From Akkermansiaceae bacterium (lineage in GTDB: Bacteria > Verrucomicrobiota > Verrucomicrobiia > Verrucomicrobiales > Akkermansiaceae): 64,000 bases of DNA. The number at the start of each line of letters is the position of its first letter. Position 1 is the first letter of the stretch. Shown here one piece after another: positions 15,702 to 23,077 of this stretch. The position numbers were made by a program, and so were the translations under genes. The notes beneath the pieces are model-generated. The model ran no database searches, was not told where the DNA came from, and was given only the letters and a program-made list of their open reading frames with translations. Location: NCBI GenBank assembly GCA_028822935.1, contig JAPKCM010000004.1, positions 1 through 64,000 on the forward strand, in the 5' to 3' direction.

Positions 15702-17369
15702 ATGACTCTCCTTCTCGGACTCGGCATTATTGGTTCCCGCTGTGCAGACCAACTCACAGCGGAAAAAATTGACCTCAAAACTTGGAATCGCACTCCCAAG
15801 GATCGGCCCGACTCGGTCAGCGATCTCCCTGCGGCGGCGGCGGAAGCCGACGTCATCGTCTGCTATCTCATGGATGAAATTGCGGTGCGCGATGTCTTTT
15901 CGCAAATCGCCCCTTCCCTCGGAGAAGGCAAAACCTTCATCAACCACGCCACCATCGATCCCGACACCACGATGTGGCTCGACGCCCAATGCCGAACACT
16001 CGGCTGCCACTTCCTCGACTGCCCCTTCACCGGTTCCAAGAACGCCTCTGCCGGGGGCAATCTTGTTTACTACCTTTCCGGAGATCCCGAAGTAATCGAA
16101 AAACATCGCGCACTTCTGGAAATCACCTCCCGTGAAATCGTCTTCCTCGGCCCGCCGCCCGCCGCCACCGTCGTAAAGGTCACCACCAATCATGTTACCG
16201 CAGCGCTCGTGCAAGCGATGACTGAAGCCTTGGAGATTTCCCGACGTCACGGCGTCGATCCCCGCGCCTGGCACGAAGCCGCCAAGCTTAACGGCTGCTA
16301 CGCCGGAGCGATAGGCATGAAAATTCCAACTCTGTTAGAAGGCGACTTTACCCCGCATTTCTCAACCAAGAACATGCTCAAGGATGTGGACTACTCCGCC
16401 GAGCTCGGACGCACTGCCGGAGTGGAGACACCCATTGCAAAACAGGTCGGCTATCAACTGGCTTGGCTCAAACCGGAGCATCAGGAAAATGATTTTTCCT
16501 CAACCTACCTCCTCCAGCAACAAGTCACTGGAGATCCCAGCACCGTAAACCTAGGACGCTGCACCATTATAAAAGTAAGCGGCCCTGACTCGGTCCGTTT
16601 TCTCAACGGGCAAATCACCAATGATGTCACACTCACGGACTCAGGGAAATCGATCTCCGCATGCGTTCTCAATATGAAAGGAAAAATGGACGCCTTTATC
16701 CATCTCTCCCATCATGAAGGTGCCTTTTACCTTGATGCTCCTATCTCCTTGCGCACCGTTCTTTTTCAACGACTGGATCGCTACCTCATCGCCGATGACG
16801 TAAAACTCGAGGATGTCAGCGATCAATTTGATCTCTTTCACAGCCCTGAGGACATTGAGTTTCTTCATCAAATCGGAGCGTTCACCTCCTCAGCGAATCG
16901 CTTCGGTTATGACGCCATCGACACCTTCGTTCCTTCGGGAAAATTTGAAGTCGAATCTTTGCCCTTTGCCGTGTCTCAAGCCGAAGCCGCCCGCATCCTC
17001 AACGGCATCCCAAAGTGGCCCAACGAACTCTTCCCCGGACTCCTCCCTCCCGAAGCGGGACTCGAGGAAACCGCAATTTCCTACAACAAGGGTTGCTACA
17101 CGGGACAAGAAGTGATTTCCCGCATGAAGCGCGCCGGAAAGATAAATCGTAAGCTCGTGAAGCTCACTCTCAACAAACCGCTCATCCCGACCAAAGCGAA
17201 ACTCCTCGTCGATGGAAAGGAAGCCGGATTCATCACCTCCGTCGCCTCTCTCTACCCGGATCAAGAAATCGCCTTGGGCTACCTCAAACGAAAATTCGAA
17301 GACGCTTCCGAATTCCAGATCGCCTCCCCATACGATGGAAAAATCATCGGCGAAGCCCAGCTTCGATAG
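15702..17369 (+). CDS. Fusion of a beta-hydroxyacid dehydrogenase with a YgfZ/GcvT folate-binding domain
   Basis: The 555-residue product has two parts. Residues 1-275 form a 3-hydroxyisobutyrate-dehydrogenase-like enzyme: Rossmann motif LLGLGIIGSRCA, DCPFTGSKNASAGGN (substrate loop), TTNHVTAALVQAMTEAL and a helical C-domain (GDFTPHFSTKNMLKDVDYS). Residues 285-555 form a YgfZ-type domain: IIKVSGPDSVRFLNGQITND and the signature NKGCYTGQEVISRMKRAGKI. YgfZ proteins use tetrahydrofolate and assist iron-sulfur enzymes. The usual catalytic Lys of the dehydrogenase may be the one in STKNMLKD. There is no stop or frameshift between the parts, so the fusion is read through. The nearby iron-sulfur enzyme QueG could be a client. 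Confidence 0.85.
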   Translation: MTLLLGLGIIGSRCADQLTAEKIDLKTWNRTPKDRPDSVSDLPAAAAEADVIVCYLMDEIAVRDVFSQIAPSLGEGKTFINHATIDPDTTMWLDAQCRTLGCHFLDCPFTGSKNASAGGNLVYYLSGDPEVIEKHRALLEITSREIVFLGPPPAATVVKVTTNHVTAALVQAMTEALEISRRHGVDPRAWHEAAKLNGCYAGAIGMKIPTLLEGDFTPHFSTKNMLKDVDYSAELGRTAGVETPIAKQVGYQLAWLKPEHQENDFSSTYLLQQQVTGDPSTVNLGRCTIIKVSGPDSVRFLNGQITNDVTLTDSGKSISACVLNMKGKMDAFIHLSHHEGAFYLDAPISLRTVLFQRLDRYLIADDVKLEDVSDQFDLFHSPEDIEFLHQIGAFTSSANRFGYDAIDTFVPSGKFEVESLPFAVSQAEAARILNGIPKWPNELFPGLLPPEAGLEETAISYNKGCYTGQEVISRMKRAGKINRKLVKLTLNKPLIPTKAKLLVDGKEAGFITSVASLYPDQEIALGYLKRKFEDASEFQIASPYDGKIIGEAQLR

Positions 17370-17489
17370 GTTTTCCTCAATTAAAAACCTCTCCGCAAAA
17401 CTCAGGAATAAATCCGCGCCCATCCGTGGTTCAAATCCACCTCCAGACTTTAGATTGGTCTCCCTCTCTCGATCCGCTACCATCCTCAC

Positions 17490-18014
17490 GTGCAGGGAAA
17501 TATCGTCCTGATCGGGTTCATGGGGACGGGTAAGTCCACCATCGGGCGTGAGCTGTCGAAAATGCTTAGCTACCCGCTCATCGATACCGATCACGCGATT
17601 GCCAAAAAGGCCGGAAAGTCGATCCCCAAGATCTTTGCCGAAGATGGTGAAGAAGCCTTTCGAAAAATGGAAACCGACTTGCTTGAGGAACTCATCGAAA
17701 AAGAAGGCAACATCATCGCCACTGGAGGCGGAATCGTCGGATCGGAACGCAATCGCGATATCTTACGCCGACTCGGCTACGTCGTCTGGCTCGCAGCCAG
17801 CCCAGAAGAAATCCTCGACCGAACCTCGCGCAACAGCAACCGCCCGCTACTCAACAACGAAGACCCGTCCGGGACAATCCTGAGACTCCTCGCGGAAAGG
17901 GACCCGCTTTACTCAGAAGCTTCTCATCTCAATATCGAAACCGACCAGCTTTGCTTCGATGAGATCTGCAACGGAATCATCGAATCCGCCCGCTACCACT
18001 ACGGAACCAAGTGA
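17490..18014 (+). CDS. aroK: Shikimate kinase
   Basis: The 174-residue protein, with a GTG start at 17490, has a Walker A (GFMGTGKSTIGREL), the shikimate-binding DTD (PLIDTDHAI), TGGGIV and the lid/Arg region (RTSRNSNRPLL). It phosphorylates shikimate at the 3-position with ATP in aromatic amino acid synthesis. Length and motifs are standard. It lies 3 bases before queG, which suggests co-transcription. The 120-base gap before it holds no gene. Confidence 0.95.
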   Translation: MQGNIVLIGFMGTGKSTIGRELSKMLSYPLIDTDHAIAKKAGKSIPKIFAEDGEEAFRKMETDLLEELIEKEGNIIATGGGIVGSERNRDILRRLGYVVWLAASPEEILDRTSRNSNRPLLNNEDPSGTILRLLAERDPLYSEASHLNIETDQLCFDEICNGIIESARYHYGTK

Positions 18015-18017
18015 ACG

Positions 18018-19031
18018 ATGGATTCGACAATCGTTAAATCGAACGTCCAGTTCATCGCCCGCCAACTGGGCTTCGATGACTGTCGCATTTCCCTAGCCGG
18101 CCGGGCCGCGCATGCCGACGACTACCTCGCCTGGGTCGAAGCCGGACATGCCGGAGACATGGGTTGGATGAAACGCAATCTCGAACGCCGCTGTGACCCA
18201 CGGGAAGTTCTCTCCGGCTGCCGCTCTGTCATTTCCCTGGCCCTCAATTACCTTCCCGCCAAAGAACATCCAAAGGTGGGCTACCGCATCGCCAAGTATT
18301 CCTGGAATGACGACTACCACGACATCATCGAGGGAAAGCTCAAGGACCTCGATACCGCACTCCAGGAAATGGGCGGCCTGCAGCGCTACTACGTCGATAC
18401 CGGCCCCATCCTTGAGCGCGATTTCGCCTCCACCTCCGGCCTCGGCTGGAATGGAAAATCCACCGTGCAAATTCACAAGAAATTGGGAACCTGGTTCTTC
18501 CTCTGCGAACTCCTGACCACTCTCGAGCTGGAGCCCGATCAACCTTCTCCCGATCACTGCGGAAAATGCACCGCCTGCATCCAGGCCTGCCCCACCCAAG
18601 CGATCACCGGCCCTCGAAAAATGGAGGCCACCCGCTGCATTTCCTATCTCACGATCGAACATAAGGGTTCGATCCCAATGGAATTCCGCAAAGCCATGGG
18701 CGACCGTATTTACGGCTGCGACGATTGCCTCGACGCCTGCCCCTGGAATCGTTTCGCAAAAATCTCACGTGAAACACGCCTCCACGCCCGGGGCAAAATC
18801 TTCGAGCACCGCCTCCGCGACTTTCTCGAAATGGACGTAGAGCAATTCCGAAACGTCTTCGCCAAGTCCCCCATCAAACGACTCAAACGGGAACGCTTTT
18901 TGAGAAACGTCTGCGTCGCCCTCGGAAACGTCGGCAAGACCGAGGACCTCCCCGCTCTCCGCAAAGTACGAGAAGAATCAGAAATGCTCAAAGAGCACGC
19001 CGACTGGGCCATCAGCGAAATCGAAGGCTAG
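18018..19031 (+). CDS. queG: Epoxyqueuosine reductase
   Basis: The 337-residue protein has the N-terminal cobalamin-binding part (DPREVLSGCRSVISLALNY, YYVDTGPILERDFAST-SGLGWNGKST). Two ferredoxin-like [4Fe-4S] motifs follow (CGKCTACIQACPTQAI and CDDCLDACPWNRF), with CISYLTIEHKGSIP between them. The end has HEAT-like helices (RNVCVALGNVGKTEDLPALR). QueG reduces epoxyqueuosine to queuosine in tRNA, the last step of the pathway. No other que genes are in the window. It is downstream of aroK by 3 bases. Confidence 0.95.
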   Translation: MDSTIVKSNVQFIARQLGFDDCRISLAGRAAHADDYLAWVEAGHAGDMGWMKRNLERRCDPREVLSGCRSVISLALNYLPAKEHPKVGYRIAKYSWNDDYHDIIEGKLKDLDTALQEMGGLQRYYVDTGPILERDFASTSGLGWNGKSTVQIHKKLGTWFFLCELLTTLELEPDQPSPDHCGKCTACIQACPTQAITGPRKMEATRCISYLTIEHKGSIPMEFRKAMGDRIYGCDDCLDACPWNRFAKISRETRLHARGKIFEHRLRDFLEMDVEQFRNVFAKSPIKRLKRERFLRNVCVALGNVGKTEDLPALRKVREESEMLKEHADWAISEIEG

Positions 19032-19102
19032 GAAAAATCTGTGAAATCATCTTAAATCCTCCCAAATCTGGGTAAAAAAAACCAGATCTAGACCGTCAAT
19101 CT

Positions 19103-20158
19103 CTAAGCATGAGGCTGAAAAAGAACCTTCAAAAGCCCCTCTTTCCCCTCACGCAAACGCGCAAAATAATCAGCGCCTTCCTCAAGCGGCACAGTCGCCG
19201 AGGTCAACGGCTTCACCTGAATCTCCCCTGAAGCAATCGCCTCAAGCGCTTCGGTGCACTCACCAGCAGCAGCGCAGGATCCAATCAGCGAAATCTCGCG
19301 AGTCACTACGTATTGCAAAGGAAATTTCACTTCCGGAACGACGTTCCCAACAAGCCCAACTCGCCCCCCTTTTCTCAGTGACTTAATCGCCAGATCCAAC
19401 GTTGGCCCGGCACCCACGACTTCCATCGAAAGGTCCACGCCCCCCTCAGGAAGCACGATCTCATCTTCCAGCGAGTGAAATGCGGAAGTCGCACCCAGCT
19501 TCATTGCAAGCTCGAGTCGACCACGGTCCAGATCAACCGCGATAATCTCACCACAACCAGCCCGCTTAAGCGCCTGGATCACGAGAAGTCCGATCAGGCC
19601 TGAACCCACCACCAGAGCACTCTCACCCGGATTCACTTTCACCAAATTAACGGCGTGAAGTGCCACCGCAAGGGGCTCGGTAAAGGCCGCTTCCTCGAAG
19701 CTCAGACCTTCCGGAATGCGCTCCAAGATGCGCGCTGGCACGATGACCCATTCCGCGAAGGCCCCATCACGTTTAAACTCATCGCAGGAAACCCCCATGA
19801 CTTGACGTTCATCACAAAGGTTCGTCTCCCCCCGTTCACAAAAATCACATTCCCCACAGAAAACCATTGAATCAAAGGACACGCGATCCTCGACGGCCCA
19901 GCCTTCCACGCCCTCACCCAACTCGGCAATCACCCCACTGGCCTCGTGCCCCATCACCATCGGTGGGATCCGACGCCCGCTGCTGTTGTCCATCCCATGT
20001 ACATCACTCCCGCAGATCCCACAAAAGGAAACTTTAATCAGCACCTCACTATTCCCAGGCGAAGGCTTGGGCTTTTCGGAAACCACAAATTGGGAAGGCG
20101 CAATGAGTTCGAGAACTTTCACAGGGACTTTTGTAGCGGCAGTCAATGACAGCCGCAA
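19103..20158 (-). CDS. Zinc-dependent medium-chain alcohol/polyol dehydrogenase
   Basis: The 351-residue protein is a medium-chain dehydrogenase. Catalytic zinc ligands are C46 (SFCGICGSDVHG) and H71-E72 (GHEASG). The structural zinc site is C101, C104, C107 and C115 (CGECDFCERGETNLC). The NAD-binding motif is VVGSGLIGLLVIQAL, with D in IIAVDLDRGRLE favouring NAD. It is nearest to the sorbitol, threonine and galactitol-phosphate dehydrogenase group; the substrate is unknown. It is a single gene facing away from the aroK-queG pair. Confidence 0.9.
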   Translation of the reverse strand: MRLSLTAATKVPVKVLELIAPSQFVVSEKPKPSPGNSEVLIKVSFCGICGSDVHGMDNSSGRRIPPMVMGHEASGVIAELGEGVEGWAVEDRVSFDSMVFCGECDFCERGETNLCDERQVMGVSCDEFKRDGAFAEWVIVPARILERIPEGLSFEEAAFTEPLAVALHAVNLVKVNPGESALVVGSGLIGLLVIQALKRAGCGEIIAVDLDRGRLELAMKLGATSAFHSLEDEIVLPEGGVDLSMEVVGAGPTLDLAIKSLRKGGRVGLVGNVVPEVKFPLQYVVTREISLIGSCAAAGECTEALEAIASGEIQVKPLTSATVPLEEGADYFARLREGKEGLLKVLFQPHA

Positions 20159-20267
20159 GCCCCCACACAGGACATCAAAATAGTCATTGGACTGGCTCCC
20201 TTAGGAGATTATGCCCCGTTTCCCCGACTGAAACGTGTTTCGACTTAGTAACAAAATGATGCGCAGC

Positions 20268-20861
20268 TCAAATCCCAGGCGCGTTAAGCTCTGCTGAAAA
20301 ATCACGATCCGAGATCTCGCGCAGCATTTCTAGCTCCATTTGAAGAGTCACCCGCGCGGGGCTGGCGCCTTCCGTCAGCCGACCACACGGCGTCTGCGAG
20401 GCAAATCCGGCAGGATCATTCTCCGGCCGACGGAGGGTCAGGACCGGCCTTCCGTCTTGCGATTCGAGAAGGATGGGATGCATCCAGCAGGAAATCGGTT
20501 TATAGAACCACGGATGCTTCCCTTCAGCCACCGAGCGCAGTTGCCACTGACAGCGATGTTGCTCATCCAAAAAGACGCAGCGGGTCTTTGAAAAATGTCC
20601 CGGAAAATCATCGGCTCGCTCGGCGGCTTCCGATGACACCGTTGCCGTTTTTTGACGTCCGTCAGGAAGCTGAATAGTTCCTTCGGAAATGAAGGCTGCC
20701 TCCTCCTCGGACAACACCACTCCATCATGACAGCAGGTCGCGCGGCATTCCGAAAGCTGACAAAGCGGAAGCGGAATCTCGAAGGATTCGTGATCAACCG
20801 CAGCCTCACGGAGTTGCCGTGCCAGCGCCTTGATCGTCTCCGGATAAGCGCTCTGGCTCAT
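20268..20861 (-). CDS. Cysteine-cluster protein (YkgJ/UPF0153-like)
   Basis: The 197-residue protein has CQLSECRATCC near residues 34-44, then further Cys (KTRCVFLDEQHRCQW, KPISCWMHPI, TPCGRL). This is the CxxxxCxxxCC-type zinc- or iron-chelating cluster of the YkgJ/DUF3109 group. Function in the family is not established; metal binding is likely. Its ATG overlaps the stop of the upstream kinase-like gene by four bases, so the two are translationally coupled and probably act together. Confidence 0.7.
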   Translation of the reverse strand: MSQSAYPETIKALARQLREAAVDHESFEIPLPLCQLSECRATCCHDGVVLSEEEAAFISEGTIQLPDGRQKTATVSSEAAERADDFPGHFSKTRCVFLDEQHRCQWQLRSVAEGKHPWFYKPISCWMHPILLESQDGRPVLTLRRPENDPAGFASQTPCGRLTEGASPARVTLQMELEMLREISDRDFSAELNAPGI

Positions 20862-23020
20862 TTCCTAATCTGATCTTTTTTCGTGATACTAATGACAAAG
20901 CGATGGCCCCCATATTCCTCGATCGCCTTGCCTGTCACGGTAATCTCATGTCCTACAAAATTCTTAAGAAACTCCAGATCAAGCCCTTCTTCCGCATCCT
21001 TCACCTTCACTCCCAACGCAAGAATCGGACGTTTGTCCGTGAAGTTGAGATAGAGGGTTTTTCCCGAACTCGAAGCGCTTGCGCTGAGAATTTTTCCCCG
21101 CACGGTGATGACTTCTCCTTCGCTTGCGCGGATCTTGATCTGATCGGCGACCGTAAACTCTTTTCCTTTATCGGGCGCGACAACTGACTCGCCCACCTCA
21201 ACGTCGCTGGCCTTCTCGATCACCAGCAACCCCGAATTTTTCAGCACTCCCACTGCAGTCACCATCCTTCCGGCCACATCCTCGATCTCACCTTCATTCA
21301 ATTTCGCCGTCAAGGGCTCTCCTCCCTCATCGACCACAAATTGAAACTCGCCCTCGTCGCTCACCTTCTCGACCTGACCTTCTAAAATCACCCAGCGCCC
21401 TTCGTTCTCCTCACGCGCTTTCTCATCCTCCGCTTTGACTTCCTTCATCTCTCCAAGAGAAGGACGTTCATTTCTCGGCTTTGCCGGTTCCGATGGCTTT
21501 TTCGCAATCGCTCCAACCGGTGCTTCCCCTGCTAATTCAAGATCCTTATTGCGCTCAAAGAGGACGTATTGTCCTTTTCTCGATAACGACTTCGTTACGA
21601 CACCGGTCACCGTGATGTTCTTCCCAACCAATCCCTTAAAGAACTTCGCGTCGTGAGTCTTTGTGAATTTTTTCTTGGAGATCTTTCCCGCCAAAATCGG
21701 GTTCTTCCCTTCCAGCTTTTTAAAATGAAGAAAAATTGAAGTGCTCCCTTCTTCGAGTTCGAGCACCTCGCCCGTCAGACGAATCGTTCGCCCTCCCATT
21801 TCTTCAATCCGTGCCGCGTCCTGAACCGTGAAGGGACTCCGCTCCTCGAGCAATTCATCATCGGCCAGAACATCATCCCCCCAAAGTTTCGGAATGACGA
21901 GGAGATCCTTATTCACCAGGAATCCGATCACGGCAACCGCTTGCCCTTCCACCTTAAGCGTCGATATCCCTTCAAGTCGGGCCTTGAGCGGGACTCCCTC
22001 GCTTCTTTCGATCTCAAAGGTCCACTCACCTTCCCCACTGACCGCCTCAACCCATCCACGCACATTGACCCACTTACCCGCTAGCTCTTTGCGGCGCCCT
22101 TCGTCCTTTGCCGACAATTGCTGATTTTTCTCCAACCATTCAATATCCGGCCTTTCGGGACGTCCCTTCAATTTCGACGTCTTCTCAGAACTCTCAACTG
22201 GCCGGCGGGCGGAAGCTTCTATTTTCTTAGGCCTCCCCTCAGAGACCGCTTTCGAGGCCTTCTTCTCTTCGCTCTCTGCAATCGAGGCAACTTCAGGCTC
22301 TTTTGGTTTTCTATTCTTCAGGAAGGCGAACGCTCCCATTACCAGTATTACGAGAACTCCCACCATCAGAAACACCTTGCCCGTTAACCCGCTCGATTTC
22401 GCAGATGCCAACTGAGTGACCGCAGCTGGCCCGGTCACGGTTGGGAAGATCGGCCGCCTGATCGGCGGCCCTTGGATCAAGGTCACGAGGTTAGCCAACT
22501 TCCGGTTGGGATCGACTGACGAGCCCGGAGAAACTCCAGAAGCCCAATCGTCGAACCAATGAAAGAGATCAATTGTGAAGGTTTCGATCGTGCTCCCATC
22601 CGCCGCCTTGGTGTTGATGATGAAATTCGGCTGAAAGGCGATCGCTCCAGCAAATGGCGAAATTTTTTCAATGAGGACCTGAGCCAACCCATGCAGGCGC
22701 TTGAGTTCCGGCTCTCCAAATTGCTGATCGGCAAGGCGGTCTTCGAGATTTGCACCCTCCCACCATTGGCTAATCACCCAGGGTTGATTGTCGACTTCGT
22801 CCAATCCGCCATCCACCACCCCCCTGAGACAGGGATGCTCCAAGGTCATAAGCTGGGATAAGGCGGCATCAAATTGCTCGGAAAGAAAGCTCTCCAACAT
22901 CTCATCACTTAGGACCAATCGAGTCAGCGCATAACTCTGTCCTTTTTTGTCGGTAGCAAGGTAGACAACCATCTTCGCCGACTGCGCAACGAGTTCTTGG
23001 ATTTGGTAGTCGTTCTTCAC
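20858..23020 (-). CDS. Degenerate kinase-like membrane protein with OB-type repeats
   Basis: The 720-residue protein has three parts. Residues 7-182 resemble a Ser/Thr kinase lobe pair (LMTLEHPCLRGVVDGG, PWVISQWWEGANLEDRL, AIAFQPNFIIN). However, the ATP-binding Lys is absent (YALTRL), there is no HRD, and DFG is replaced by IDLFH, so it is a probable pseudokinase. Residues 214-234 are a membrane helix (GKVFLMVGVLVILVMGAFAFL). The remainder is periplasmic or external and consists of repeated OB-like units, seen in the pairs GKWVNVRGWVEAVSGEGEWT / GRWVILEGQVEKVSDEGEFQ and LVGKNITVTGVVT / FVGHEITVTGKAI. It is coupled to the Cys-cluster gene downstream and diverges from the nuclease gene. Confidence 0.7.
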   Translation of the reverse strand: MKNDYQIQELVAQSAKMVVYLATDKKGQSYALTRLVLSDEMLESFLSEQFDAALSQLMTLEHPCLRGVVDGGLDEVDNQPWVISQWWEGANLEDRLADQQFGEPELKRLHGLAQVLIEKISPFAGAIAFQPNFIINTKAADGSTIETFTIDLFHWFDDWASGVSPGSSVDPNRKLANLVTLIQGPPIRRPIFPTVTGPAAVTQLASAKSSGLTGKVFLMVGVLVILVMGAFAFLKNRKPKEPEVASIAESEEKKASKAVSEGRPKKIEASARRPVESSEKTSKLKGRPERPDIEWLEKNQQLSAKDEGRRKELAGKWVNVRGWVEAVSGEGEWTFEIERSEGVPLKARLEGISTLKVEGQAVAVIGFLVNKDLLVIPKLWGDDVLADDELLEERSPFTVQDAARIEEMGGRTIRLTGEVLELEEGSTSIFLHFKKLEGKNPILAGKISKKKFTKTHDAKFFKGLVGKNITVTGVVTKSLSRKGQYVLFERNKDLELAGEAPVGAIAKKPSEPAKPRNERPSLGEMKEVKAEDEKAREENEGRWVILEGQVEKVSDEGEFQFVVDEGGEPLTAKLNEGEIEDVAGRMVTAVGVLKNSGLLVIEKASDVEVGESVVAPDKGKEFTVADQIKIRASEGEVITVRGKILSASASSSGKTLYLNFTDKRPILALGVKVKDAEEGLDLEFLKNFVGHEITVTGKAIEEYGGHRFVISITKKDQIRK

Positions 23021-23077
23021 CTGCGCAAAGAATTAGCAAACTCACCGATAATCTCCAACATATTCCCTCTTGCTGGA

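Noticed and set aside
17424-17445. T-arm-like sequence GTGG-TTCAAAT-CCAC suggesting a tRNA
   Set aside because: No acceptor, D-arm or anticodon stem can be built from the 65 bases upstream; the piece is part of the dispersed ATCCGTGGTT word family.
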